This document shows, one piece after another, positions 51,860 through 60,479 of a stretch of DNA of 64,000 nucleotides. Origin of the DNA: Ruania halotolerans (GTDB taxonomy: Bacteria; Actinomycetota; Actinomycetes; Actinomycetales; Beutenbergiaceae). The stretch is taken from NCBI RefSeq assembly GCF_021049285.1, contig NZ_CP088017.1, forward strand, positions 4,165,380 through 4,229,379. The letters are read 5' to 3'. How positions within the stretch are numbered: position 1 is the stretch's first letter; each line of letters opens with the position of its first letter. Below the pieces are notes generated by a model, which did not search any database, had not been told where the DNA came from, and saw only the letters and a list, made by a program, of their open reading frames with translations. A program made the translations under genes and the position numbers.

Positions 51860-52276
51860 ATGAGCCTTGTCGCACCTGCCCGCCATGAGTTGACCGTCGG
51901 TGACGTCGCCCAGGACGCCGGAGTTGCGCCGTCGGCCGTGCGGTTCTACGAAAAGCACGGTGTGGTCACCGCACGCCGCAATACCGGCAACCAACGCCGG
52001 TTCGACGAGTCGGCGAGTTGCCGGATCAAGGTCGCGAAACTCGCGCAGCGTGTGGGCCTGACCGTCCGGGAGATCGCCGATCTGTACGCGCACCTACCCG
52101 CCGATCCTGGACCGCAGGAATGGGAGCAGGTGGCTGACCGACTCATCGCAGAGTCCGAGCGGCGGACCAATGAGCTGCGTGCGTGCCTGGACGAACTGCA
52201 GTCCGGCGGCAAACTCTGCGGAGCGGTGGATCGGATGCCACCGGAGACTGGGACCCCTCTGGGCGGGAACCTGTGA
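51860..52276 (+). CDS. MerR-family regulator (SoxR-like)
   Basis: 138-residue MerR regulator with the N-terminal HTH (TVGDVAQDAGVAPSAVRFYEKHGVVTARRNTGNQRRF, about 11-47), a helical linker and a dimerisation helix, ending with a single C-terminal Cys in GGKLCGAVDRM. SoxR has a four-Cys cluster; only one Cys is left here besides Cys in ESASCRIKV, so no 2Fe-2S cluster is expected; a thiol or ligand sensor is more likely. ATG at 51860. It faces the NmrA-like reductase, whose promoter spacer holds the dyad. Confidence 0.85.
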   Translation: MSLVAPARHELTVGDVAQDAGVAPSAVRFYEKHGVVTARRNTGNQRRFDESASCRIKVAKLAQRVGLTVREIADLYAHLPADPGPQEWEQVADRLIAESERRTNELRACLDELQSGGKLCGAVDRMPPETGTPLGGNL

Positions 52277-52357
52277 CGGGGGAGGCGGGCGCCTCCTCGC
52301 CTTCACGCGAGCTGGCCACCGACTTCTCACGGCAGGCGCGCGACTAGGATCGGTGCC

Positions 52358-53353
52358 ATGCGAGCGGTTCGGATCCACGGTCAGGGCGATATGCGGATCG
52401 AGGAGCTCCCGGCTCTGGAATCGGTGCCCGGTCAGGTCCGGATTCGACCCACCTATGTGGGGATCTGCGGCTCGGACCTGCACTACTTCTCCGACGGCGC
52501 GGCCGGGATCTTCCGGATCGTTGACCCACTCATCCCCGGGCACGAGATGTCCGGAACCGTCGAGGCCGACCCCTCCGGCCGACTGAGCCCCGGCACCCCG
52601 GTGACCGTGCATCCCTCCACCTGGGGGCCGCCGTCGGACGGGCCACGGCACACCTGGCCAGGTGGCACGTTCCTCGGCAGCGCCTCCACCTCCCCGCATA
52701 CGCAGGGGGCGATGGCCGAATCTCTGGTCGTGACCGCCGACCAGGTGCGCCCGCTGCCTGCCGGACTCTCACTACGCACGGCCGTTCTAGTCGAGCCACT
52801 GGCCGTGGCGTTGCACGCACTGGCGATGGGCGGTCGTGGGTCGCGGGTACTGATCTCCGGTTCCGGACCGATCGGGCTGCTCACCGCAGCGGCCGCGCTC
52901 GCCCACGGGGCCGAGGAGGTCTGGTGCGCCGATGTGCGCTCCGGGCCGCTGGAACGTGCGGTCTCTCTCGGGGTCCATCAGACGATCAACGTGTCCCAGA
53001 CGATGTTGCCCGAGTCAGCCTTCGACGTCGTCTATGAGTGCGCGGGCCTGCCACAGACGCTGCACGCCCTGCTCAGCGCCTGTCGGCGTGGTGGCACGCT
53101 CGTCCAGGTCGGGAATGTGCCGAACGAGGACCGCCCCGTGAACCTGGCGCCGATCGTCTCCAAGGAGATCGCCCTGCGCGGGGTGTTTCGCTACGACACC
53201 GAGATCGACGACGCGATCGCGATGCTCGCTGACAACCCCGAAATCGAATCGGTGATCACTCACGAGTTCAGCCTGGACGAGGTCAACCAGGCATTCGCGA
53301 CGGCTGCGGACTCCGAGGCTTCCGGGAAGGTGATCGTGCGGGTGAGCGAGTAG
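52358..53353 (+). CDS. Zn-type medium-chain dehydrogenase lacking structural-zinc cysteines
   Basis: 331-residue MDR enzyme close to L-idonate 5-dehydrogenase/sorbitol dehydrogenase. Catalytic-zinc ligands are visible: Cys in VGICGSDLHYF, His and Glu in PGHEMSGTV. The NAD fold is RVLISGSGPIGLLTAAAALAHG (GxGxxG as GSGPIG). The structural-zinc loop, normally four cysteines, is replaced by a Cys-free segment (STWGPPSDGPRHTWPGGTFL) followed by the family motif GSASTSPHTQGAMAE. Together with the DgoD-like gene this hints at sugar-acid oxidation, but it is unlinked. Start ATG 52358 without strong ribosome binding site. Activity on idonate is an inference. Confidence 0.8.
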   Translation: MRAVRIHGQGDMRIEELPALESVPGQVRIRPTYVGICGSDLHYFSDGAAGIFRIVDPLIPGHEMSGTVEADPSGRLSPGTPVTVHPSTWGPPSDGPRHTWPGGTFLGSASTSPHTQGAMAESLVVTADQVRPLPAGLSLRTAVLVEPLAVALHALAMGGRGSRVLISGSGPIGLLTAAAALAHGAEEVWCADVRSGPLERAVSLGVHQTINVSQTMLPESAFDVVYECAGLPQTLHALLSACRRGGTLVQVGNVPNEDRPVNLAPIVSKEIALRGVFRYDTEIDDAIAMLADNPEIESVITHEFSLDEVNQAFATAADSEASGKVIVRVSE

Positions 53354-53433
53354 GGGCGCCGCAACCCTGATCTCGATGGGATTCATCGGCCCTCGCTGAT
53401 GTGACGACCAGCGGATGTGACAGTTGCACCCGC

Positions 53434-53481
53434 GAGATGCCCTTCTTGACTGGGTGAATCCTCGCGTCAGAAGGGCATCTC
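53434..53481. repeat. Long inverted repeat between convergent genes
   Basis: GAGATGCCCTTCT and AGAAGGGCATCTC, a perfect 13-bp stem around a 22-nt loop that itself has TGAC/GTCA ends. It lies in the 207-bp gap between the dehydrogenase and the DUF5979 protein genes; it may be a bidirectional terminator or a dispersed palindromic element. No other feature seen in the gap. Confidence 0.6.
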
Positions 53482-53560
53482 CGTGGTCCCGCGCCTACCA
53501 GCGACGCTCACCGATCGATGGATCGGGGCGACGAGCAGGGCGAGCCGGGCGGGTGAGAGG

Positions 53561-55510
53561 TCAGGCCTGGGTGTACTGCGCCTGTGCCCGACGACGGGAC
53601 GCGAGCACGAGCCACATGCCGATCGCGAGCAGTCCCGCCGCGGCCGCCGCACTGGTGAGTGCTTCGGATCCGGTCTCCGGGAGCGTGCCTTCGGTGCTCT
53701 CGTCACCAGTCGACCCGTCGTCGGACTCGGACTCGTGCTCATCGCCGTCGGAGCCACCATCGGCAGCCTCGGCCGGGTCGGCGGTATTGGTCAGCGTCAC
53801 CACGACGTTCTCCCCATCAGCCACCGTGACCGAGGACGGCGAGAACACCGGATCGCCCCACACCACACCATCAACCTCGGGCACACCCGACTCAACGAAC
53901 GTCACCACGGTGCCCGCCGGAACATCCTGCGGACCAGCAACCACCGTGCCATCAGCCGGAACCGTCACCACACCCGAAACCGACTCACCATCAACCTCAT
54001 AGGCATACTCCACCGAGAACTCCGCATCGGCAGGCACCAGACCAGCGGCCGCACCCACCACATCCTTGACCACGGAGAATCCGCCGGTCTGCGGCGTCGC
54101 GACCTCATCGGCGGTATTGGTCAGCGTCACCACGACGTTCTCACCATCAGCCACCGTGACCGAGGACGGCGAGAACACCGGATCGCCCCACACCACACCA
54201 TCAACCTCGGGCACACCCGACTCAACGAACGTCACCACGGTGCCCGCCGGAACATCCTGCGGACCAGCAACCACCGTGCCATCAGCCGGAACCGTCACCA
54301 CACCCGAAACCGACTCACCATCAACCTCATAGGCATACTCCACCGAGAACTGCGCATCGGCAGGCACCAAATCGGCCGCTGCACCCACCACATCCTTGAC
54401 CACCGAGAACCCGCCGAACGCAGTCGGTTCGGTCCCGCAGTCGAGTTCCGGTGCCCCGATCCAGGGGTAGTTGTGCTGCTCGTTGCCGGTACCGCTCGTC
54501 GTCAGATCTCCGCCGACGTAGACGCGGCCGTTGGTGCTGGCCGTGATCTCGGCGTCGGCGGCTGGGGCGAGGATGGAGCCCATGAACTGACTCGATCCGC
54601 CGATCGTCACGCTCTCCGCGTCGGCAAAGTTCCACATCAGCTGAGACGCGGCGTTTCCGAACTCCGGACTGGCGAAGTCGTCCACGCGCTCCCCGTCGAG
54701 AGAGAAGTAGGTGGGGGAGAACTCAACGGGACCACCGGTCACGGTGATCGCCACGGCGGCGCCGTCGGGGACGTTTTCGATGTAGACCTCGGTCGCTCCG
54801 CTCAGGTCGGCGGCACTGATCTCGAAGTACTGCGGCGTGCTATCACCGGATCCGGTGAAGGTGACGCTGTTGCCGGCTCGCTCGGCGGTGCCGATGACCG
54901 TCTGCGCGGCGATATCGGCGGAGGCGTCGGTGATCGCGTCCTGGAAGTCCGCATAGGGATCCATGGCTGCGGTCGCACCCAGGCCTTCGTCAATCGTGGC
55001 CCCGTTGGACGTCAGGCCGTCACCCACGGTGATCGCACCGCCAACACGTACCGCGCCACCGCCGTCGATGTTCGCGCCCACGTCCACGCGCGTGGTGTCG
55101 CCGATCACGAGGTCTCCGCCGACGGCGAGCATCGTGGAGCCCGGCGAGGGGGTGATTCCGGATCCGACACCGACGGCGCCGACGTTGAAGACTCCGCCGG
55201 AGTCCTTGTCGAACGTCGCGTCGCCGCGGACGAGCAGCAGACCCTCGGACTCGGCTGCCGCGCCTGTGGCGACATAGTTGCCCCCGGCGTAGACGGCCAC
55301 GTTGTTGTCGGTAAACGTCGGTTCGTTCCCGATGCCGGGCATCTCGCCCTCGGCAGGGCACTCATCGGCGGGCACGTCCGCCGATGCGGGACCTGCGGTA
55401 GCGATGCTCGTGACGGTTGCGCCGGTCATGGCGAGGGCTGTGCCGACGACGAGGGTGGCCGCGCGACGCAACAGGCCGCTGCCGGGCCGATCCTGTGCTG
55501 GGTCAGTCAT
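53561..55510 (-). CDS. LPETG-anchored choice-of-anchor A protein with DUF5979-like repeats
   Basis: 649-residue wall-anchored protein. Signal peptide about 1-44 (cleaving after GPASA), a choice-of-anchor A domain (about 50-370; NVAVYAGGNYVATGAAAESEGLLLVRGDATFD, FMGSILAPAADAEI, GRVYVGGDLTTSG), two tandem beta domains of the DUF5979 type (GGFSVVKDVVGAAA...VTLTNTAD, 110 residues apart, almost identical), an acidic Ser/Asp spacer and LPETG-helix-RRRAQ. Such proteins are surface adhesins or matrix proteins of actinobacteria. ATG at 55510. The two repeats are near-identical in DNA as well, marking recent duplication. Confidence 0.85.
   Translation of the reverse strand: MTDPAQDRPGSGLLRRAATLVVGTALAMTGATVTSIATAGPASADVPADECPAEGEMPGIGNEPTFTDNNVAVYAGGNYVATGAAAESEGLLLVRGDATFDKDSGGVFNVGAVGVGSGITPSPGSTMLAVGGDLVIGDTTRVDVGANIDGGGAVRVGGAITVGDGLTSNGATIDEGLGATAAMDPYADFQDAITDASADIAAQTVIGTAERAGNSVTFTGSGDSTPQYFEISAADLSGATEVYIENVPDGAAVAITVTGGPVEFSPTYFSLDGERVDDFASPEFGNAASQLMWNFADAESVTIGGSSQFMGSILAPAADAEITASTNGRVYVGGDLTTSGTGNEQHNYPWIGAPELDCGTEPTAFGGFSVVKDVVGAAADLVPADAQFSVEYAYEVDGESVSGVVTVPADGTVVAGPQDVPAGTVVTFVESGVPEVDGVVWGDPVFSPSSVTVADGENVVVTLTNTADEVATPQTGGFSVVKDVVGAAAGLVPADAEFSVEYAYEVDGESVSGVVTVPADGTVVAGPQDVPAGTVVTFVESGVPEVDGVVWGDPVFSPSSVTVADGENVVVTLTNTADPAEAADGGSDGDEHESESDDGSTGDESTEGTLPETGSEALTSAAAAAGLLAIGMWLVLASRRRAQAQYTQA
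53780..54416. repeat. Near-perfect tandem repeat, 330-bp period
   Basis: Copy 1 about 53780-54086, copy 2 about 54110-54416; each codes one DUF5979-like domain. For example GGCGGTATTGGTCAGCGTCA recurs exactly 330 bp apart, and long runs differ only at scattered third positions. Copy number change by slippage or recombination would stay in frame. Confidence 0.85.
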
Positions 55511-55664
55511 TGGTGCTCCATTCTCATGTCCGATTGAGGCTTCTCCCTCCTGTGCAGACGGCTGAGCACCGATCTCGTCACGGCAAGCCGTTGGTGATGT
55601 GCGTCACAGGCGAGGGTGCGCGCACCATTGCGCGGCACGGCCGCCCCTGAGGCCGATCTCATCG

Positions 55665-56123
55665 TCAGCGGCCGTAGCGGTCCGGCCGGCTCCATGGCCA
55701 CTCCGCTGCGATCCAGGTGGCGACGGCGTCGGCGAGCGGGCCGTCGAGGTCGGCATGGTCGGCCCGCACCCACGATTGCACACTGACGTCGAAACCGTCC
55801 GACTCCGGCGGGTAGAGGTAGACGCATCCGATCACGTCGCCACTGCCGTGCTCGAGAACGGTGAAGGTGAACCCTTTCCCGACTGCGAAATCGGCGGCAT
55901 GGCGGCGCAAGTCAGCGAGATTGTCCTCCAGAGACATCCCCGCGAGCGGTGGCCATCTACCGTCCGGATACCCTGCGCTCGACCTGATGTGCTCGATGCT
56001 CGACGTCCACGCCGCGTGGTCCGCGGCGTTGTGCTGTGGCCCCAGCGGTTCGAGCCGGAACCGCTCCGTCACCAGAGACGTCGGCGCAATGAAGTCGCCC
56101 GGCACGAAGTCCTCTGAAGCCAT
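55665..56123 (-). CDS. GNAT-family acetyltransferase-like protein
   Basis: 152-residue protein with the GNAT layout: an N-terminal strand LVTERFRLEPLGPQHNAADHAAWTSSIEHIRSS, the central VGKGFTFTVLEHGSGDVIGCVYLYP strand pair, and the C-terminal LADAVATWIAAEWPW helix. The acetyl-CoA loop Q/R-x-x-G-x-G/A is not clear, so it may be a divergent member. ATG at 56123; a TTG 30 bp upstream is possible. Located downstream of dnaB on the same strand, after 118 bp. Confidence 0.65.
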   Translation of the reverse strand: MASEDFVPGDFIAPTSLVTERFRLEPLGPQHNAADHAAWTSSIEHIRSSAGYPDGRWPPLAGMSLEDNLADLRRHAADFAVGKGFTFTVLEHGSGDVIGCVYLYPPESDGFDVSVQSWVRADHADLDGPLADAVATWIAAEWPWSRPDRYGR

Positions 56124-56241
56124 AACGGGAAGGTACCAGCGTGCCCCCGACAACGAGCTCCCGTGCTGCGTACGCGGCCATTATGTTGAGCCACCGGAGG
56201 CCGGCGTTCGCCGCCTCTCGACACGAAACGGGTGGTGCTCG

Positions 56242-57594
56242 TCAGTGCGCCATATCCACGAACCGTGCGTAGTGACCCTGGAAGGCCACCACAATCGTGT
56301 CGGTGGGCCCGTTACGGTGCTTGGCCACGATCACGTCCGCCTCGCCGGCCCGCGGTGATTCCTTCTCATACATGTCGTCGCGGTGCAGCAGGATCACCAT
56401 GTCGGCATCCTGCTCAATCGAGCCGGACTCGCGAAGGTCGCTCACCTGCGGCTTCTTGTCCGTACGCTGCTCGGACCCACGGTTCAACTGCGAGATCGCG
56501 ATCACGGGCACCTCGAGTTCCTTGGCGAGGAGCTTGATCGCACGGGAGAACTCTGAGACCTCTTGCTGGCGGGACTCGACTCGCTTACCGGAGGACATCA
56601 GCTGCAGGTAGTCGATCACCACGAGTTTGAGGTCGTGCCGCTGCTTGAGCCGCCGGCACTTGGCGCGAATCTCCATCAGTGACATGTTCGGGCTGTCGTC
56701 GATGAACAGCGGCGCCTCGGACACCTTGCCCATCGTGCGGGCCAGCTTCGTCCAGTCCTCATCCCGCATGGTGCCCTTGCGCATGTGCTGCAGCGGCACC
56801 TGCGACTCCGCCGAGAGCATACGCATGGAGATCTCGTTGCGGCTCATCTCCAGGGAGAAGATCACCGAGGTCAGACCGTGCTTGATCGACGTGGCCCGGG
56901 CGATATCTAAACCCAGGGTACTTTTTCCCATCGCCGGCCTGGCCGCGATCACGATCATCTGCCCGGGGTGCAGCCCGTTCGTCAGGGCATCCAGGTCCGC
57001 GAACCCGGTGGGCACTCCGATCATCCCCTCACCACGGTGCGAGGCGGCGTCGATCTCCTCCATCGTGGAGTTGATGACGTCCTTCAGCGGCACGTAGTCC
57101 TCAGCGGTGCGCCGCTCCGTGACGGCGTAGATCTCGGACTGCGCCGTGTTGACCAGATCGTCCACGTCACCGCCATCGGTGGCGTAGCCCAGCTGCACGA
57201 TCCGGGTGCCCGCGTCGACCAGGCGCCGCAACACCGCCCGCTCGCGCACGATCCGCGCGTAGTACCCAGCGTTCGCGGCGGTGGGCACGGATGAGAGCAG
57301 GGTGTGCAGATACGGCGCCCCGCCGATCCGGCTCAGCTCGCCGCGCTTGGTCAGCTCCGCGGACACGGTCACCGCATCGGCAGGCTCACCGCGGCCGTAC
57401 AGGTCAAGGACCGCGTCGTAGATCGCCTCATGCGCGGGCCGGTAGAAGTCCGTCCCGCGCAGAACCTCCACCACATCCGCGATGGCATCCTTCGACAGCA
57501 GCATGCCGCCGATCACAGACTGCTCAGCCGCCACATCCTGCGGAGGGGTGCGCTCAAAACTCCCGGGCGCCTCGGTGATCTCCTGGACGCTCAC
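56242..57594 (-). CDS. dnaB: Replicative DNA helicase DnaB
   Basis: 450-residue hexameric replicative helicase, which unwinds DNA 5'-3' at the fork. N-terminal domain has RTPPQDVAAEQSVIGGMLLSKDAI; RecA-like domain has Walker A AARPAMGKSTL, Walker B LVVIDYLQLM, and late motifs LNRGSEQRTDKKPQVSDLRESGSIEQDADMVILLHRDDMY and the arginine finger region VAKHRNGPTDTI. No intein is inserted, although actinobacterial dnaB often carries one. The start is a GTG at 57594 (MSVQEITEAPGS), as usual in relatives; an ATG 5 codons earlier is possible. Divergent from the MATE gene. Confidence 0.95.
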   Translation of the reverse strand: MSVQEITEAPGSFERTPPQDVAAEQSVIGGMLLSKDAIADVVEVLRGTDFYRPAHEAIYDAVLDLYGRGEPADAVTVSAELTKRGELSRIGGAPYLHTLLSSVPTAANAGYYARIVRERAVLRRLVDAGTRIVQLGYATDGGDVDDLVNTAQSEIYAVTERRTAEDYVPLKDVINSTMEEIDAASHRGEGMIGVPTGFADLDALTNGLHPGQMIVIAARPAMGKSTLGLDIARATSIKHGLTSVIFSLEMSRNEISMRMLSAESQVPLQHMRKGTMRDEDWTKLARTMGKVSEAPLFIDDSPNMSLMEIRAKCRRLKQRHDLKLVVIDYLQLMSSGKRVESRQQEVSEFSRAIKLLAKELEVPVIAISQLNRGSEQRTDKKPQVSDLRESGSIEQDADMVILLHRDDMYEKESPRAGEADVIVAKHRNGPTDTIVVAFQGHYARFVDMAH

Positions 57595-57670
57595 GCCGCC
57601 GCCCCACATTGCATCGACCGGCTGATCTGCACCGCCATCACCCGCTCCTCACTGCTCGATCCGCCCGCTG

Positions 57671-57954
57671 TGTGGACTGACAACACCTATCAGCACCCAC
57701 CGACACACCACCTCGACCCACGGCGGATACCGAGCCACCGGGCGACGCTACGCACTGGGGAGCACCGGCGGCAAACGCCACAACCGAGCCCCTGGGGACG
57801 AGCACCCACCAACCTGGGGACGAACACCGCCTAGGCTGTGGACGGAGTGTGGAGCGAGCACCCATCCGTTGTGCACAGGTACTCAGACGGGGTGTGGACA
57901 AGCACTCATATCCGCACGATTGCACCAAGAAGTGAGCCCACACCCTGTGGATAG
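57671..57954. promoter_or_regulatory. Cluster of DnaA-box-like and iteron-like sequences
   Basis: In the 378-bp dnaB-MATE gap: TGTGGACAA at 57893-57901 is the exact complement of the actinobacterial DnaA box TTGTCCACA. One-mismatch boxes are TTGTGCACA (57869-57877) and TGTGGATAG (57946-57954); looser ones are at 57671 and 57837. A 16-17-nt motif close to TGTGGACGAGCACCCA recurs at 57793, 57815, 57848 and 57893. Elsewhere in this gap no gene is seen. Confidence 0.5.
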
Positions 57955-57972
57955 AAGAAACTCGGAGGATCC

Positions 57973-59379
57973 GTGGACGACACGCCGGGCCCACACGCCG
58001 GGCCGGACGACGACCACCCTGTCAACCCACCGAGACATGCACCTGACTCCCCAGCAACCCCCACCGCGCGCACCCTCGACCGCCGCATCCTCGCCCTGGC
58101 CGTGCCCGCACTGGGCGCTCTCGTCGCCGAGCCCCTGTTCGTCCTGGTCGACTCCGCCGTGGTGGGGCACCTGGGCACCGCCGAACTCGCCGGACTCACG
58201 CTCGCCTCGGCACTCCTGGTCACCACCGTTGCCCTGTTCGTCTTCCTCGCCTACGCCACCACGGGCGCAGTAGCCCGGCGCCTCGGTGCGGGCGATACGA
58301 AAGGCGCGCTCGCCGTCGGCGTGGACGGCATCTGGCTCGCCCTCGGCCTCGGCGTGGTTGTTCTCGTGGCCGGCTACGCCGCCGCCGAACCGCTCGTGGC
58401 GGTGATGGGGGCATCCGCCGATGTCACGCCGCACGCCCTCGCATACCTGCGCACCAGCCTGCCCGGCATTCCCGGCATGCTTGTGGTGCTCGCCGCCACC
58501 GGTGCGCTGCGCGGAATGCAGGACACGCGCACCCCGTTGCGAGTGGCCGTGGTCGGCGCGATCGTCAACGCAGCCGGGTCGGTGCTGCTCGTCTACGGCG
58601 CCGGGATGGGGATCGCCGGCTCCGGGCTGGCGACGGCGATCGGCCAGATCGGCATGGCCCTCGCCCTGATGTGGGTGGTGGTGCGGGCGGCACGCTCTGG
58701 TGGGGTCTCCCTGCGCCCCGCCCCCGGCGGGATCCTCGCCAATGCACGAGCAGGGATGCCCCTGCTGATCCGCACCCTCACCCTGCGCGCGGCGATCCTG
58801 CTCACGGTCGCTGCCGCGACCTCCCTCGGTGACGTTCCGCTCGCGGCGCACCAGATCGTCAACTCCGTCTGGGGGCTCGCTGCCTTCGCGCTCGACGCCC
58901 TCGCCATCGCTGCCCAGGCACTGGTGGGCCACGGGCTCGGGGCGCGCCGCCCCGACGAGGTACGGGCCGTCGTCCGGCGGTGCCTGCGCTGGGGCACCCT
59001 CGCAGGAGTCGGGATCGGCGCGCTCATCGCCCTGCTCGGTGGGTTGCTCACGCCGCTGTTCACCAGCGACCCTGCCGTCCAGCATGCCGCCCATCTGGGG
59101 CTGATCGTGATCGGTGTGCTGATGCCGATTGCGGCGTGGCCCTTCGTGCTGGACGGGGTGCTGATGGGCGCCGGAGACGGCGTCTACCTCGCGGTGGCGG
59201 GCGCCATCGCCCTTGTGGTGTATCTGCCGCTGCTCGGCGCGGTCGTCCGGTGGGCTCCCGGCGGCGCCGTCGGGTTGGTGTGGTTGTGGGTCGCCTTCGC
59301 CGGAGGTTTCCTGGGCGCCCGGGCCCTGACGACGTGGCTGCGCTCCCGCGGGAGCAGGTGGATGGTGCTCGGAGTGTGA
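57973..59379 (+). CDS. MATE-family efflux transporter (DinF-like)
   Basis: 468-residue MATE exporter, 12 helices. Landmarks: ILALAVPALGALVAEPLFVLVDSAVVGHLGTAELAGL (family N-half motif), GALRGMQDTRTPLRVAVVGAIVNAAGS, LRAAILLTVAAATSLGDVPLAAHQI and DGVLMGAGDGVYLAVAGAI. It exports cationic drugs or metabolites against Na+ or H+. GTG at 57973 has GGAGG 4 nt upstream, following a Pro/His-rich N-terminal tail. Divergent from dnaB, convergent with a lipoprotein gene and separated from it by a strong terminator. Substrate unknown. Confidence 0.9.
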   Translation: MDDTPGPHAGPDDDHPVNPPRHAPDSPATPTARTLDRRILALAVPALGALVAEPLFVLVDSAVVGHLGTAELAGLTLASALLVTTVALFVFLAYATTGAVARRLGAGDTKGALAVGVDGIWLALGLGVVVLVAGYAAAEPLVAVMGASADVTPHALAYLRTSLPGIPGMLVVLAATGALRGMQDTRTPLRVAVVGAIVNAAGSVLLVYGAGMGIAGSGLATAIGQIGMALALMWVVVRAARSGGVSLRPAPGGILANARAGMPLLIRTLTLRAAILLTVAAATSLGDVPLAAHQIVNSVWGLAAFALDALAIAAQALVGHGLGARRPDEVRAVVRRCLRWGTLAGVGIGALIALLGGLLTPLFTSDPAVQHAAHLGLIVIGVLMPIAAWPFVLDGVLMGAGDGVYLAVAGAIALVVYLPLLGAVVRWAPGGAVGLVWLWVAFAGGFLGARALTTWLRSRGSRWMVLGV

Positions 59380-59435
59380 GCACGCGGTCTGAGCACCGGG
59401 ATCTGAACACAGTGGTCTGAACACAGTGGAGACGT

Positions 59436-59495
59436 ACTGACGGCCCTGGCATACCTCGTGCCCGAGGGGACACGAGGCCGCTCAGGGCCGTCAGT
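59436..59495. terminator. Bidirectional terminator, double hairpin
   Basis: Outer perfect 13-bp stem ACTGACGGCCCTG / CAGGGCCGTCAGT with a nested perfect 7-bp stem CCTCGTG / CACGAGG inside, between the convergent MATE and lipoprotein genes. Confidence 0.8.
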
Positions 59496-59510
59496 CGGAA
59501 CGAGGTCGGC

Positions 59511-59825
59511 TCACATGGGAGTCTCGGCCACCTGGACGTCCCAGTTCACGTTCCCATCCTCCACCGAGGTGACGGTCAAGGTCACCAGGTACGTGTCCTC
59601 GTCTCCGTCAACGGAGAGCACGCAGTCCATGGTGGTGTCCACCTCGGCATCGAGATCGTCGGGGCAGTCGATGGTCGGGCGCGTCCCTCCCACCATGGCC
59701 TCGAGCTGATCAGCCGTTACCTCTTCGACCTCGCTCTGAGCGACGGCGTTCGCACCGCTGCAGCCAACGAGGAGGAGTGCGGCCATTGCTGGGATGACGC
59801 TTGCCTTCACGATCCTTCGGTTCAT
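59511..59825 (-). CDS. DUF4333-like lipoprotein
   Basis: 104-residue lipoprotein: MNRRIVKASVIPAMAALLLVGC with lipobox LLVGC (Cys22). The rest is like the DUF4333 domain of actinobacterial lipoproteins: a short acidic helix (VEEVTADQLEAMVGG) followed by TIDCPDDLDAEVDTTMDCVLSVDGDEDTYLVTLTVTSVEDGNVNWDVQVAE, including the two spaced cysteines. Function unknown; the family is found on the outer face. The ATG at 59825 is preceded by GGAGG about 10 nt upstream; an ATG 9 bp upstream is too close to it. It is the last gene of the minus strand block before the rplI terminator. Confidence 0.82.
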   Translation of the reverse strand: MNRRIVKASVIPAMAALLLVGCSGANAVAQSEVEEVTADQLEAMVGGTRPTIDCPDDLDAEVDTTMDCVLSVDGDEDTYLVTLTVTSVEDGNVNWDVQVAETPM

Positions 59826-59956
59826 TTGTTGCATGCCTCCACCTTGTCTCATCGGCGACGGTCGGGGCCACGTCAGAACTGCCCATGTGTGCACGCTCAC
59901 AGCACCATCGGCGCAGCTCAGCACCTCGCGCCGACCATTGCGCGCACCCTGGACGT

Positions 59957-59996
59957 ACGACGGCCCGGCCACCTCGCAGGGTGACCGGGCCGTCGT
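59957..59996. terminator. Terminator of the rpsF-ssb-rpsR-rplI operon
   Basis: Perfect 12-bp stem ACGACGGCCCGG / CCGGGCCGTCGT with 16-nt loop, 13 bp past the rplI stop codon. Confidence 0.85.
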
Positions 59997-60009
59997 CAGT
60001 GGGTGGGTG

Positions 60010-60462
60010 TCAGGCGCCCGGAACCACGTTCAGATCCACGGTGGCCGAGACATCGGCGTGCAGGCGCACCTGCACCTGGTGACCGCCGAGGCTCTTGATC
60101 GGCTGGCCGATCTCGATCTTGCGGCGGTCCACCTGCTGCCCTCCGGAGGCCCGGATGGCGTCGGCGATGTCCGAGGTCGTCACGGCGCCGAAGAGGCGAC
60201 CGTTCGGGCCCGAGTTCACGCGCACCACGAAGGGCTTGGCCTGCAGCGAGTCACGCACTGCGCGGGCGTCCTCGATCGTGGCGATCGCACGCTTGCGGCG
60301 AGCCGCGGTGATCTGGTCGATCTGCTTCTGCCCGCCCTTGGTCCACGGGGTGGCCAAGTTGCGCGGAAGCAGGTAGTTGCGGGCATAGCCGTCCTTGACA
60401 TCAACGACGTCTCCCGCGGTACCGAGGCCAGTGACCTCGTGGGTGAGAATGAGCTTCGCCAT
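60010..60462 (-). CDS. rplI: 50S ribosomal protein L9
   Basis: 150-residue L9 with the full signature: [38 protein letters not shown] (N-terminal rRNA-binding domain), the long connecting helix, and C-terminal [60 protein letters not shown]. It stabilises the 50S L1 stalk base and helps frame maintenance. ATG at 60462 with GGGGAGG upstream; last in the operon, 17 bp after rpsR. Confidence 0.97.
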   Translation of the reverse strand: MAKLILTHEVTGLGTAGDVVDVKDGYARNYLLPRNLATPWTKGGQKQIDQITAARRKRAIATIEDARAVRDSLQAKPFVVRVNSGPNGRLFGAVTTSDIADAIRASGGQQVDRRKIEIGQPIKSLGGHQVQVRLHADVSATVDLNVVPGA

Positions 60463-60479
60463 GGCTGTTCCTCCCCGGT

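Noticed and set aside
56242-57594. Intein in dnaB
   Set aside because: The protein is of standard length and continuous through Walker A and B; no insertion.
57671-57954. Chromosomal origin of replication
   Set aside because: No dnaA or dnaN gene next to it and too few perfect DnaA boxes; kept only as a DnaA-box-like cluster.
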